From assembly GCF_027923545.1 (NCBI RefSeq), contig NZ_BROH01000003.1, positions 186,001 to 250,000 on the forward strand: a stretch of 64,000 bases of DNA. Direction: 5' to 3'. The stretch is from Sinisalibacter aestuarii. Its GTDB lineage: Bacteria > Pseudomonadota > Alphaproteobacteria > Rhodobacterales > Rhodobacteraceae. The notes beneath the pieces were generated by a model. The model saw nothing but the letters and a program-made list of their open reading frames with translations, ran no database searches and was not told the origin of the DNA. Shown here one piece after another: positions 29,316 to 39,782 of this stretch. The stretch's first letter is position 1. Each line of letters opens with the position of its first letter. A program made the position numbers and the translations under genes.

Positions 29316-30116
29316 CTACGGCGCGGGCGCGTCGGCATAGCTCATCGTGCGCCGGTAAAGGTGCCAGGTGGCATGGCCCAGCACCGGCATCACCACGAAC
29401 AGGCCGAGGAAGAACGGCAGCATCGCCGCGAAGGTGAGCACCGCGATGAGCAGGCCCCAGGCCAGCATCGGCACGAGATTGGCCATCACCGTCTGGAACG
29501 AATAGATCATCGCCGAGATGAAATCGAACTCCCGGTCAAGCAGCATCGGCAGCCCCATCACGGTGATCGCGAACAGCACGAAAGCCAGCCCTGCCCCCAC
29601 CGCCGTGCCGAAGAGCAGCATCGAAATCCCGTTCTGGGTAAACAGCGTCGCCCCCCAATCGGTGGAAATGTTCGTCATCGGCATGAAGCCGAGGAACAGC
29701 GCAAAGATCATATGGGCGATGAACACCCAGAACAGGAAGATCACGATGATCACCGCCGCCATCGACGGGCATTGCCTGTCTTTCTGGCGGTAGACCACGC
29801 CGACGATCTGGCCAAACGGCAGATCGTCACCGCGCTCCAGCCGGCGGCTGACATCGTAAAGCCCCATCGCCAGAAACGGCGCGAGCAGGGGAAAGCCGAA
29901 GGCCAGCGGGATGATCGAATAGCTGCGTTCGAGCTGGTCGAGCTGGAAATAGATCAGGATACCGCCGATCACGAAAAAACTGGCGAAGAATATCCCGTGC
30001 AGCGGTGCGCGGACAAAGTCGTTGATGCCCGCCCGCAGGGCGGCACGAAGATCGGCGAAGGTCACCCGCCCGATCTGCGGCGGCGCGGAGGCCTCCGGCG
30101 TGGTTGCGTCTGTCAT
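29316..30116 (-). CDS. DUF2189 domain membrane protein
   Basis: 266 residues, about six membrane segments. The DUF2189 pattern is visible from LRAGINDFVRAPLHGIFFAS through GLPMLLDREFDFISAM to GHATWHLYRR. Function unknown; alphaproteobacterial versions are sometimes labelled cytochrome c oxidase-associated, with no evidence for that here. It is convergent with bactofilin and has its own gap to prfB. Confidence 0.85.
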   Translation of the reverse strand: MTDATTPEASAPPQIGRVTFADLRAALRAGINDFVRAPLHGIFFASFFVIGGILIYFQLDQLERSYSIIPLAFGFPLLAPFLAMGLYDVSRRLERGDDLPFGQIVGVVYRQKDRQCPSMAAVIIVIFLFWVFIAHMIFALFLGFMPMTNISTDWGATLFTQNGISMLLFGTAVGAGLAFVLFAITVMGLPMLLDREFDFISAMIYSFQTVMANLVPMLAWGLLIAVLTFAAMLPFFLGLFVVMPVLGHATWHLYRRTMSYADAPAP

Positions 30117-30202
30117 CGTTCTCCCGTCGTCTTTTGTCGCCGGCCCGTGGCGCAGGAGAAAGGTGCGTCAGAACGCCGCATCGGTCAAGCGATGCGGGCG
30201 CG

Positions 30203-30250
30203 CCCCGGTTTCTTTCTAGGAAACCGGGGCGAAGTCTTGGAAAGACTTCG
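30203..30250 (-). terminator. tandem hairpins downstream of prfB
   Basis: Two back-to-back perfect hairpins: CCCCGGTTTC/GAAACCGGGG (30203-30212 with 30220-30229) and CGAAGTCTT/AAGACTTCG (30230-30238 with 30242-30250). They lie between the prfB stop and the DUF2189 start. Neither is followed by a T-run, so Rho-independent termination is uncertain; mRNA 3'-end protection is an alternative. Confidence 0.5.
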
Positions 30251-30263
30251 CGTCTCCGGAAAA

Positions 30264-31391
30264 TCAGCTCTCGCCGCTCGCCGCATCGCGGCCTTTGCCC
30301 GACATGCCGGCGGCCAGCGTTGCGCCCATCAGCCCGTCGAGATCGCCGTCGAGCACGCCGGCGGTGTCGGAGGTCTCGAACCCCGTGCGCAGATCCTTCA
30401 CCATCTGGTAGGGCTGCAGCACATAGGAGCGGATCTGGTTGCCCCAGCCCGCCTCGCCCTTGGCCTCGTGGGCGGCGTTGATCGCCTCGTTGCGCTTGTC
30501 GAGTTCCATCTGGTAGAGCCGCGATTTCAGCGCCTTCATGGCGATATCGCGGTTCTGGTGCTGCGATTTCTCCGACGAGGTCACCACGATCCCGGTCGGG
30601 ATATGGGTGATCCGCACCGCCGAGTCAGTGGTGTTGACGTGCTGGCCGCCGGCACCGGAAGAACGGTAGGTGTCAATCCGGATATCGTTGGGCTTGACGT
30701 CGATCTCGATATTGTCGTCCACCACCGGATAGACCCAGACCGACGAGAACGAGGTATGCCGCCGCGCTGCTGAATCGTAGGGCGAGATCCGCACCAGCCG
30801 GTGCACGCCGCTTTCGGATTTCAGCCAGCCATAGGCGTTGTAGCCCGAAATCCGGTAGGTGGCCGACTTGATGCCCGCCTCGTCGCCCGGCGTGGTGCTT
30901 TCCAGCTCCACCTTGTAGCCATGCGCCTCGGCCCAGCGGACATACATCCGCGCCAGCATCGAGGCCCAGTCGCAGCTTTCGGTGCCCCCTGCCCCGGAAT
31001 GCACTTCGAGGAAGGTGTCGTTGGCATCGGCCTCGCCATCGAGCAGCGCTTCCAGCTCGGCGGCGGCGGATTTCTCGCGCAGCGCCTTCAGCGCCGCCTC
31101 GGCCTCGGCCACCACCTCGGCATCGTCCTCCATCTCGCCCATCTCGATAAGCTCGACATTGTCGCTCAACTCCTGCGCCATGTCGCGGTAGCCATCGACG
31201 GCGTCGACCAGCGATTGCCGGTCGCGCATGAGCTTTTGCGCCCGTTCCGGATCGTTCCACAGATCGGGGTCTTCGGTCATGGCGTTGAGCTCCTCGATCC
31301 GGTGATCGGCGCTTTCCATGCCGATCCGCTTTTCGAGCAGTTCAAGCGAGGCCCTGATCGCCTCGACCACCTTTTCCGTTTCCGCGCGCAT
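30264..31391 (-). CDS. prfB: peptide chain release factor 2
   Basis: 375 residues from MRAETEKVVEAIRASLELLE. The catalytic GGQ (248-250, SSGAGGQHVNTTDSAVR) is intact and the stop-codon recognition loop reads SPYDSAARRHTSF. The SPY form replaces the E. coli SPF. It releases peptides at UGA and UAA. There is no programmed frameshift: the frame is continuous. A farther upstream ATG at 31451 would run into the neighbouring Hsp70 gene. Confidence 0.96.
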   Translation of the reverse strand: MRAETEKVVEAIRASLELLEKRIGMESADHRIEELNAMTEDPDLWNDPERAQKLMRDRQSLVDAVDGYRDMAQELSDNVELIEMGEMEDDAEVVAEAEAALKALREKSAAAELEALLDGEADANDTFLEVHSGAGGTESCDWASMLARMYVRWAEAHGYKVELESTTPGDEAGIKSATYRISGYNAYGWLKSESGVHRLVRISPYDSAARRHTSFSSVWVYPVVDDNIEIDVKPNDIRIDTYRSSGAGGQHVNTTDSAVRITHIPTGIVVTSSEKSQHQNRDIAMKALKSRLYQMELDKRNEAINAAHEAKGEAGWGNQIRSYVLQPYQMVKDLRTGFETSDTAGVLDGDLDGLMGATLAAGMSGKGRDAASGES

Positions 31392-31447
31392 GATCGCTCT
31401 GCCTTGTTCCTGGTCTCGCAGGGATGTATCGCTCCGCGCCGCCCGGT

Positions 31448-32731
31448 TCAAGCGGCGTGAACCGGCGTGCCGATCTCTTGCCCGATCGCCAGCGCCAGCC
31501 CGTCCACCACGGCGGTGAACGCCTCGGCCCGGGCCACCCGCGCGCCGGGGCAGACCTGCAGCGCCGCCCGCCCGACCAGCGCCATCAGGCTGGAGCCGCC
31601 GACCAGCACCACCGTGCCCACGTCATTGCCGCCGACCCCGGCCTGCGCCAGCGCCGCGGCCATCGCCTCAACCAGCCCGCCCGTTTGCTCCGCCAGCGTG
31701 GCATCCAGCGCCGCCGGGCTCAGCGGCGCGGCAAGGCCCGGCGCGATCATCTCCATCCGGATCGCCGCATCGCCGGCGCCGCCATTGGCCGCGATCTTGC
31801 CCGCCTCGACGGCGAAGGCCAGCTCGTGGCCCAGTTCGTGCTCGATACAGGCGGCGAGCCGCGCCATCGCCTCCGGGTCGAGCGCACGCTTCTGCATCTC
31901 GGCCACGGCGCGGCGGGTCTCGCCGGTATAGAGAAACGGGATGCGCGCCCATGTGGCCAGATCGGCATAGATCGCGTTGGGCACCGGCAGCGCGCCGGGC
32001 CCGAAATCGCGCCGCAGGCTGCCGCCCTGCCCCAGCAGCGGCATGGCATGGGCGAGCGACAGCGCCCGGTCGAAATCCGTGCCGCCGAGGCGGATGCCGT
32101 GGCTTGCAATGATCTCCAGCGCCGCGCCCGGCCCGCCGTGCCGAAACAGGGTGAAATCCGAGGTGCCGCCACCGATATCCACGATCATCCCGAGCGCGCC
32201 GGGCACACCCGGCCCGGCGCTGGCCAGCGCCGCCGCTTCAGGTTCCAGCACGAAGCGCAGCCCCTCGAAGCCGGCGGCACGATAGCAGGCGGCAAGGTCG
32301 TCCGCCGCCTTTGCGTCGCGCGCGGCATCGGCAGAGTGGAAATGCACGGGCCGCCCGGCTACGGCATGGCGCAGGGAGCGGCCGGTGCGCGCCTCGGCCC
32401 GGTGCTTCACCTCGGCCAGAAAAGCGGTGACGATTTCGGCCAGCGTGCGCCGCCGCCCGCCGATCAGCCGTTCTTCATGAAACAGCGGCGTGCCCAGCAC
32501 GCTTTTCAGCGCCCGCATGTAGCGCCCCTCGATCCCGCCGGTCAGCGCCGCGCCCGCCGCCGCCCCGATCTGCATCGGTCCGCCATCGGCAGGGAAAAAC
32601 ACCGCCGTGGGCAGGGTCGGCGCGCCGTCTTCGAGCGGCACGGGGCGCACAGCGCCGCCATCGAGCAGCGCCGCAGCCGAGTTCGACGTGCCGAAATCGA
32701 CGGCAAGCGTCTGAGACAGAATGTCAGGCAT
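31448..32731 (-). CDS. Hsp70 family protein (YegD-like)
   Basis: 427 residues containing only the actin-like ATPase domain: phosphate-1 LAVDFGTSNSAAAL, phosphate-2 MIVDIGGGTSDFTLF and adenosine VVLVGGSSLMALVG motifs are present. The substrate-binding half of DnaK is absent, which defines the YegD group. A chaperone-like role is assumed by family. It lies just upstream of prfB on the same strand with 56 bases between. Confidence 0.88.
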   Translation of the reverse strand: MPDILSQTLAVDFGTSNSAAALLDGGAVRPVPLEDGAPTLPTAVFFPADGGPMQIGAAAGAALTGGIEGRYMRALKSVLGTPLFHEERLIGGRRRTLAEIVTAFLAEVKHRAEARTGRSLRHAVAGRPVHFHSADAARDAKAADDLAACYRAAGFEGLRFVLEPEAAALASAGPGVPGALGMIVDIGGGTSDFTLFRHGGPGAALEIIASHGIRLGGTDFDRALSLAHAMPLLGQGGSLRRDFGPGALPVPNAIYADLATWARIPFLYTGETRRAVAEMQKRALDPEAMARLAACIEHELGHELAFAVEAGKIAANGGAGDAAIRMEMIAPGLAAPLSPAALDATLAEQTGGLVEAMAAALAQAGVGGNDVGTVVLVGGSSLMALVGRAALQVCPGARVARAEAFTAVVDGLALAIGQEIGTPVHAA

Positions 32732-32801
32732 GGATGGCCCCCGGCTTTTGGAAAGACCCCGGAGCTACCGTTTTGGCGTCGCTGATGCAAGCGCCGAAGG
32801 G

Positions 32802-33053
32802 TCAGGCGCCCGCCGCGCCGCCCTCCGGGTCGGACCCGTGGAAATGGCCGCGCAACTCGTTGAGCAGCGCGTCGCTGGCCGCGACGATATTTTCAGCCAC
32901 GGCGGGCAGCCCTTCCTGGGTGGCGTAGAGGTGAAGCTGGCGCAATACGTCGAGCATCCAGATATGGCGCTGGACAACGTCCTTCGGCAGTGGCGTGCCG
33001 TCCAGTGCCGGGTGGTTGCGAATGGCCGCGGGTCCGCGGGGTTTATCGGTCAT
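32802..33053 (-). CDS. small hypothetical protein
   Basis: 83 residues from MTDKPRGPAAIRNHPALDG; an in-frame ATG 21 codons upstream is less likely because an excellent AGGAG lies 6 bases before this one. Acidic and helical (VVQRHIWMLDVLRQLHLYAT), it has no membrane segment. I do not recognise a named family. It ends 70 bases before the Hsp70 start, on the same strand. Confidence 0.6.
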   Translation of the reverse strand: MTDKPRGPAAIRNHPALDGTPLPKDVVQRHIWMLDVLRQLHLYATQEGLPAVAENIVAASDALLNELRGHFHGSDPEGGAAGA

Positions 33054-33158
33054 GTCTTTCTCCTGCGCCGAAACGCCTGTGTCGATCAGTTTGGGATAGT
33101 CGGACACAAGGCTCATAATCGTGATGCGCTGTGCCGCTGCGGCGTGGTCTATGGGTTT

Positions 33159-33174
33159 TTGACCTTTTGGTCAA
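33159..33174. promoter_or_regulatory. palindromic operator-like site in a gene-poor gap
   Basis: TTGACC-TTTT-GGTCAA is a perfect inverted repeat, the size of a TetR-family operator. It is followed by GAGGAAG and an ATG at 33196 whose frame shows no convincing protein and runs into the aglK terminator. Apart from this and the terminator, the 273 bases between 33054 and 33326 show nothing. Confidence 0.4.
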
Positions 33175-33269
33175 TTCCGCAGAGGAAGACCCGACATGCA
33201 GAACAGGAATAGCTCGCCCGAACAGGCATCAGCCTGGGCGAAAAGTTGCCGGACACCTCGCAAACAAGC

Positions 33270-33298
33270 AAAAAACCGCCCCCCGGTCCGGGGGACGG
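33270..33298 (-). terminator. Rho-independent terminator of the agl operon
   Basis: On the minus strand CCGTCCCCCGG and CCGGGGGGCGG form a GC-rich stem followed by six T residues (the A-run at 33270-33275). It ends the aglEFGAK transcript 29 bases after the aglK stop. Confidence 0.85.
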
Positions 33299-33326
33299 TC
33301 AGACAGGGCACGGCAGAAAAGGCCCC

Positions 33327-34421
<1,095 letters not shown>

Positions 34422-34433
34422 CTCTCCCTCCCC

Positions 34434-36104
34434 TTATCCCCGCGCGCGCCTGCGCAGCATGATGCATGGCTGCCAATGCGCCAGGTGCAGCTTACCGTCC
34501 GCGCCCGGCTGGGCGCTGTTGAGTTCCATTCCGGCCGGCTGCCAGCCCGCGCCTTGCGGCGGAGCGATCGTCTCCGGCTCCTCGCCCATATTGAGCGCGA
34601 AGAACAGCTCCTCGCCCTCGTGGCGGCGGATGAAGGACAGCACATGCCCCTTCACCGCGATCTCTTCGATCGTGCCTTTCATCAGGCAGGGATGGGCGTG
34701 GCGGAAGGCGATCACCTTGCGGTAATGGTGGATCAGCGCCGCCGGATCGTCCTCGGACGACGCAACGGCAAGGCCCAGATGCTCGCTCGCCACCGGCAGC
34801 CAGGTGCGCGGCGAGGTCGAGAAGCCACCCGAAAGGTTGTCACGGTCCCAGACCATCGGCGTGCGGCAACCGTCGCGGCCCTTGAACTCGGGCCAGAACT
34901 CGATGCCGTAGGGGTCTTGCAGGTCTTCATAGGCAACATGCGCCTCTGGCAGCCCCAGCTCCTCACCCTGATAGATGCAGGCCGAGCCGTGCAGGAACAT
35001 CATCAGCGTGGCAAAGCCGCGCTGCGCCGGCGGCGTCAGATCCCAGCGGGTGGTGTGGCGCACCACGTCGTGGTTGGAGAAGGCCCAGGTGGCCCAGCCA
35101 TCGGGCGCCACCTCCTCGAACCGCGCCATCACCTCGGATATGCGCGATGCTGTCGGGCGCTGGCCCGACAGAAGCTCGAAGGCGTAGCACATCTGCATGA
35201 GGTCGTCGCCGGCGGTGTATTGGCCGAGAATTTCCAGCCCACGCTGCGCATCGCCCACCTCGCCCACGGCAGCGGCGTTGTAGGGCTTCATCACGGCGCG
35301 CAGTTTACGCAGGAAATCAACGTTTTCCGGGCGGTTCTTGTCATAGAGGTGATCCTGCCAGTTATAGGGGTTCACCTCGGGCGCAATCGTGGCATTGCGC
35401 GCCTCCGGCGCCAGCGCCGGGTTGTCGCGCAGTTCCGCATCGCAGAAGTAGAAGTTGATCGTGTCGAGCCGGAAGCCGTCCACCCCCCGCTCCAGCCAGA
35501 ACCGCGCCACGTCGAGCAGCGCCGCCTGCACCGCCGGTTCGTGAAAGTTGAGATCCGGCTGCGAGGTCAGGAAGTTGTGCATGTAATACTGCATCCGCCC
35601 GCCATCCCATTGCCAGGCGGGGCCGCCGAAGATGCTGAGCCAGTTGTTGGGAGGCGTGCCATCGGGCTTTGGATCGGCCCAGACATACCAGTTGGCGCGG
35701 GCATTCTCGCGCGAGGCCCGGCTCTCCCTGAACCACGGATGCTGGTCGGAGGTGTGGCTGAGCACGAGGTCGATCATCACCTTCAGGCCGAGCGCATGGG
35801 CGGTTTCCACCACGGCGTCGAAATCGGCGAGCGAGCCGAACATCGGGTCGACATCGCAGTAATCCGACACGTCATAGCCGAAATCCTTCATCGGCGAGGT
35901 GAAGAACGGGCTGATCCAGATCGCGTCCACCCCGAGCGAGGCGATATAGGGCAGCCGCTGGACGATGCCGAGCAGATCGCCCACCCCGTCGCCGTTCGAA
36001 TCCTGATAGGAGCGTGGATAAATCTGGTAGATCACCGCGCCCCGCCACCAATCGGGGTCTTTCGCCAGATGTGTCATCTTTGGCGCATCCTCTTGAATTG
36101 TCAT
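34434..36104 (-). CDS. aglA: alpha-glucosidase AglA (GH13)
   Basis: 556 residues, cytoplasmic (no signal peptide). GH13 motifs are intact: nucleophile Asp214 (GFRLDTINF), acid/base Glu282 (AVGEVG) and transition-state Asp346 (SNHDVVRH), plus IDLVLSHTSDQHPWF. It hydrolyses imported alpha-glucosides (sucrose, maltose, trehalose or similar) to glucose. Two starts are possible, at 36104 or at the ATG nine codons in. It lies 7 bases after aglG. Confidence 0.92.
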   Translation of the reverse strand: MTIQEDAPKMTHLAKDPDWWRGAVIYQIYPRSYQDSNGDGVGDLLGIVQRLPYIASLGVDAIWISPFFTSPMKDFGYDVSDYCDVDPMFGSLADFDAVVETAHALGLKVMIDLVLSHTSDQHPWFRESRASRENARANWYVWADPKPDGTPPNNWLSIFGGPAWQWDGGRMQYYMHNFLTSQPDLNFHEPAVQAALLDVARFWLERGVDGFRLDTINFYFCDAELRDNPALAPEARNATIAPEVNPYNWQDHLYDKNRPENVDFLRKLRAVMKPYNAAAVGEVGDAQRGLEILGQYTAGDDLMQMCYAFELLSGQRPTASRISEVMARFEEVAPDGWATWAFSNHDVVRHTTRWDLTPPAQRGFATLMMFLHGSACIYQGEELGLPEAHVAYEDLQDPYGIEFWPEFKGRDGCRTPMVWDRDNLSGGFSTSPRTWLPVASEHLGLAVASSEDDPAALIHHYRKVIAFRHAHPCLMKGTIEEIAVKGHVLSFIRRHEGEELFFALNMGEEPETIAPPQGAGWQPAGMELNSAQPGADGKLHLAHWQPCIMLRRRARG

Positions 36105-36111
36105 TCCTGCC

Positions 36112-37263
36112 TCACTTCACCGATCCGGCCAGCAGGCCACGCACCAGGTAGCGCTGCATCGAGAAGAACACGATGAGCGGCACCGCAATCGAGACGAAGG
36201 CCGCGGTGGCGAGGATTTCCCAGTTGCCGCCGCGCGTGCCCAGAAGCTCGACGATCTGGTTGGTCATCACCGTGGTCTCGCCGGTCGCGTCGATCAGGAA
36301 GACCTTGGCGACGAGCAGGTCGTTCCAGGTCCACAGGAACTGGAAGATCGCAAAGCTGGCCAGTGCCGGGAAGCTGAGCGGCAGGATGATCCGGGTGAAG
36401 ATCTGAAAGTCGGTCGCGCCGTCCACCTTTGCGTTCTCGATGATGTCGCGCGGCAGGCCGACCATGTAGTTGCGCAGCAGATAGACGGCGAGTGGTAACC
36501 CGAACCCGGTATGCGCCATCCAGGTGCCGAGATAGCCCTTGCCGATCCCGATGCCGAGATGGAATTTCAGCAGTGGAATGAGCGCGAGCTGCAGTGGCAC
36601 CACGAGCAGGCCGACGATGGCCGCGATCAGCAGCCCCCGGCCGGGAAAATCCATCCAGGCCAGCGCATAGGCCGCGAAGGCGGCGATGGCGATGGGAATG
36701 ATCGTGGCGGGAATGGTGACCGTCAGCGTGTTGAAGAAGGCGTTGGCCATCCCGTCGGTGGTCGAGCCGGAAAACAGCACCCTGTTATAGTTGGCGGTGG
36801 TGAATTCCGGCGGCGTCGTCGCGGTGACGAAGATGCGCTGACCGCGGCCGCTGAGCTGGTCGGCATTGCCGGTCCAGACATAGGCGCCGTCGGCCTGCAC
36901 GGTCAGGGTTTCGCCGTCGCCCAGATCGGCGGTTTCGCCCGGCACATAGGCCGAGATCTCGCGCGAGGAGATGCCCCAGGCGCTGATCTCGGCGCTGTGG
37001 CCGGCCTCGAACAGCTGGCCCTCGACGACGTAGACCCCAGCGCGCTCGACACGGTTGCCCTCAGGGTCGTCGGCGCGCAGCACAAGGTTCTGCTCCGAGG
37101 GAAACAGCGCCTTCCACCAGCCGGATGTGGCGATCTGGTCGGCGGTGCGGAAGGACGAGATGAAAAGCCCGAGCGTTGGCATGATCCACAGCAGCGCGAG
37201 CGCGATCACCGAGATGTTGACGGCCCAGGTCAGCGAGGATTTCGTACCGGCGATATTGTCCAT
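36112..37263 (-). CDS. aglG: alpha-glucoside ABC transporter permease AglG
   Basis: 383 residues. After the first membrane segment (~15-37) there is a ~120-residue periplasmic insert (through ATTPPEFTTANYNRVL), the AglG hallmark. The MetI-like core follows with the EAA loop NYMVGLPRDIIENAKVDGAT. It ends in YLVRGLLAGSVK. It pairs with AglF to form the channel, 12 bases after aglF. Confidence 0.9.
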   Translation of the reverse strand: MDNIAGTKSSLTWAVNISVIALALLWIMPTLGLFISSFRTADQIATSGWWKALFPSEQNLVLRADDPEGNRVERAGVYVVEGQLFEAGHSAEISAWGISSREISAYVPGETADLGDGETLTVQADGAYVWTGNADQLSGRGQRIFVTATTPPEFTTANYNRVLFSGSTTDGMANAFFNTLTVTIPATIIPIAIAAFAAYALAWMDFPGRGLLIAAIVGLLVVPLQLALIPLLKFHLGIGIGKGYLGTWMAHTGFGLPLAVYLLRNYMVGLPRDIIENAKVDGATDFQIFTRIILPLSFPALASFAIFQFLWTWNDLLVAKVFLIDATGETTVMTNQIVELLGTRGGNWEILATAAFVSIAVPLIVFFSMQRYLVRGLLAGSVK

Positions 37264-37275
37264 GATCCCGCCCCC

Positions 37276-38298
37276 TCAGCGCATTTCTTTGCGCGCGTTG
37301 CGCACGTTCCAGACAAGGATCGGCAGCACCAGCAGCATGATCACCATGGCGCTGGCCGAACCCACGCCCCAATCGCCGGCGCGGAACAGCTTGTCATACA
37401 TGTAATTGGCGAGCACCTGCGTCTCCCATTGCCCGTTGGTCATGGCGAAGACGATATCGAAGACCTTGAGCACGGTGAGCGTGATCGTCGTCCAGACCAC
37501 GAGGATGGTGCCGGCAATCTGCGGCACCTTGATCCTGAAGAAGATCTGGAACGGGTTGGCGCCGTCGACGATGGCGGCTTCGATGGTCTCTTCGGGAATG
37601 CCGCGCAGGGCGGCCGAGAGGATCACCATGGCAAAGCCGGTCTGAATCCAGATCAGCACGATCATCAGGAAGAAGTTGTTCCAGAACGGCACCGTCAGCC
37701 AGGTCTGCGGATCGCCGCCGAGCGATACGACAAGGGCGTTCAGAATGCCGATCTGCTCCTGCTCGATGGGCCGGAAATCGTAGACCAGCTTCCAGATCAC
37801 CGAGGCGCCGACGAAGCTGATCGCCATCGGCATGAAGATGATCGACTTGGCGATGCTGCCCCAGCTCAGCCGGTCGGTGAGCTGGGCCACCAACAGGCCG
37901 AACACGGTCGACATGGCCGGCACCACGAGCAGCCAGAAAAAGTTGTTGCGCACCGCCTCCCAGAATTTCGGCTCGTTCATCATCTGGGCGTAATTCGCGC
38001 CGCCCACCCATTCATAGGTATAGGCGCCGCCGCCACCGGGGATCGGCACCCGGTCGGTGAGGCTGAGGCGCAGCGTTTCGAACACCGGATAGGCCAGGTA
38101 AAGGCCAAGCGCGAGCAAAGCGGGCAGCAGGAAAAGCCAGGGCCGTATCATGTTGGCCCGGTTGATGTTCTTGCCGATATCCTTGCCACGCGCGGGGAAC
38201 AGCACCTTGTCGAGAAACTGGTTCGACAACCAGAAATATCCCAGACAGCCACCGACGCCGAGAACGATGGTGATCAGCCCCTGAAATGCCGGATGCAT
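37276..38298 (-). CDS. aglF: alpha-glucoside ABC transporter permease AglF
   Basis: 340 residues, about eight membrane segments. The N-terminus has an extra membrane helix (residues ~5-25) before the usual six, followed by MIRPWLFLLPALLALGLYLAYP. The EAA loop is ALRGIPEETIEAAIVDGANP. A GGGAGGA site precedes the ATG. It follows aglE after a 134-base gap containing a hairpin. Confidence 0.9.
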   Translation of the reverse strand: MHPAFQGLITIVLGVGGCLGYFWLSNQFLDKVLFPARGKDIGKNINRANMIRPWLFLLPALLALGLYLAYPVFETLRLSLTDRVPIPGGGGAYTYEWVGGANYAQMMNEPKFWEAVRNNFFWLLVVPAMSTVFGLLVAQLTDRLSWGSIAKSIIFMPMAISFVGASVIWKLVYDFRPIEQEQIGILNALVVSLGGDPQTWLTVPFWNNFFLMIVLIWIQTGFAMVILSAALRGIPEETIEAAIVDGANPFQIFFRIKVPQIAGTILVVWTTITLTVLKVFDIVFAMTNGQWETQVLANYMYDKLFRAGDWGVGSASAMVIMLLVLPILVWNVRNARKEMR

Positions 38299-38385
38299 GA
38301 TGTCCTCCCCCCTGAATTCGTTGTCGCTATCAGCCTAGCCATGCTTTGGCCCGGCTGGCAATTCTTGTCTTGTGGGGTGAAAAGC

Positions 38386-38402
38386 CCGGGCGCGCGGCCC
38401 GG
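38386..38402 (-). terminator. intra-operon hairpin between aglE and aglF (possible attenuating terminator)
   Basis: CCGGGC (38386-38391) pairs with GCCCGG (38397-38402); on the minus strand it is followed by CTTTTC. Such weak terminators often follow solute-binding protein genes and leave them more abundant than the permeases. Confidence 0.45.
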
Positions 38403-38432
38403 ACCTTTCGCTGTCATCCGTGCGGGAGCACC

Positions 38433-39701
38433 TTACTTGATCGCGTCCCAGCTGGCCTGGATTTCGTCGGCCACCGCCTGCGCATCCTTGCCGCCGGTAT
38501 AGTCGACCATGCCGGTCCAGAACGAACCCGCGCCCACCGCGCCCGGCATCAGGTCGGAGCCGTCAAACCGGAAGGTGGTGGCGGAGAGCAGAATCTCGTT
38601 CATCTTGCGCAGCGTCGGATCGCCGAAGGCATCGGGGTTCACGCCCGTATGCGGGGTGAGGAAGCCTTTGCGGGCCATCCAGGTCTCATGCGCCAGCGGG
38701 GTTTCCAGGAAGGCGATGAGCTCATGCGCGGCCGGGCTGTCATTGGTGATCGCCCAGGTCGTGCCGGCGCCGAGCACCGGGGTGCCGAGATCCTTGTCGG
38801 CATAGGCCGGGAAGTAGAAGAAATCCACGTCCTCACCCACGGCCGTGCCTTCCGGGAAGAAGGCGGGGATGAACGAGGCCATGCGATGCATGTAGCATTG
38901 CGGCGGCGACGAGAAGAGGCCCTTCGGGCTGTCGCGGAAATCGGTCGTGGCGACCGCGCCGGCGCCACCGGAGACGAAGGCGTCATTGCGGGCGAACCAG
39001 CCGAATTCCTCGATCGCGGCAACCACGCGCTCATCGTTGAACGGCATCTCGTTCGACACCCACTGGTCATAGACTTCCGGCGGCTGGGTGCGCAGCATCA
39101 GGTCTTCCACCCAGTCGGTGGCCGGCCAGCCGGTGGCCGCGCCGGAGCCGAGGCCGATGCACCACGGGGTGCCGCCATCGGCCACGATCTGCTCGCTGAG
39201 CGCCTTGAGCTCTTCCATCGACTGCGGGATCTCGTAGCCGGCATCCTCGAAGTTCTCCGGGATGTACCAGACCAGCGACTTCACGTCGTTCTTGTAGGGG
39301 AAGCCGTAGAAGGCTTCACTGCCATCTGGGCCTGTATAGGTGCCAAGCGCCACCCAGGACGGCCCGGCGGCATAGTTTTCGCTGACCCAGTCGGCCACGT
39401 CCTGCCCCAGCGGGGTCAGGAAGCCGCGCGCTGCCATGTCGGATGCGAGGCCCGGCTGCGGGAAGGCCGCGACATTGGCCGCGGAGCCGGCTTCAAGGTC
39501 GACCACGATCTGCTGTTCGAAGCTGTCGGAGCCGACATAGCGCACGTCATGGCCCGACTGTTCGGCGAAGACCGCGAGCACCGCTTCCACGTTTTCCTGG
39601 TCCGGCCCGAGCCAGGGGCCGAAGACGGTGAGCTGCTCGGCCATCGCCATGCCGGTCGAAAGCGCAAGCACCGCGGCGCCGGTAAACAGAGTCTGTTTCA
39701 T
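38433..39701 (-). CDS. aglE: alpha-glucoside ABC transporter substrate-binding protein AglE
   Basis: 422 residues. The start at 39701 follows GGGAGGA and begins a clear signal peptide (MKQTLFTGAAVLALS, cleaved near AMA-EQ). The rest is a family-1 sugar-binding fold with FPYKNDVKSLVWYIPENF and GTPWCIGLGSG. A farther ATG at 39806 would place the signal peptide internally. It is the first gene of aglEFGAK and carries the highest expected expression. Confidence 0.9.
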   Translation of the reverse strand: MKQTLFTGAAVLALSTGMAMAEQLTVFGPWLGPDQENVEAVLAVFAEQSGHDVRYVGSDSFEQQIVVDLEAGSAANVAAFPQPGLASDMAARGFLTPLGQDVADWVSENYAAGPSWVALGTYTGPDGSEAFYGFPYKNDVKSLVWYIPENFEDAGYEIPQSMEELKALSEQIVADGGTPWCIGLGSGAATGWPATDWVEDLMLRTQPPEVYDQWVSNEMPFNDERVVAAIEEFGWFARNDAFVSGGAGAVATTDFRDSPKGLFSSPPQCYMHRMASFIPAFFPEGTAVGEDVDFFYFPAYADKDLGTPVLGAGTTWAITNDSPAAHELIAFLETPLAHETWMARKGFLTPHTGVNPDAFGDPTLRKMNEILLSATTFRFDGSDLMPGAVGAGSFWTGMVDYTGGKDAQAVADEIQASWDAIK

Positions 39702-39782
39702 GATATCCGTATCCTCCCAGATGCGCGCCAGGATTGGCGCCTGAAACAATCCAGCACGTCTGGGGAAAGCCGTCGACTCACC

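Noticed and set aside
30264-31391. Programmed frameshift in prfB
   Set aside because: The frame is continuous from the start to the GGQ motif and beyond, so no frameshift is needed.
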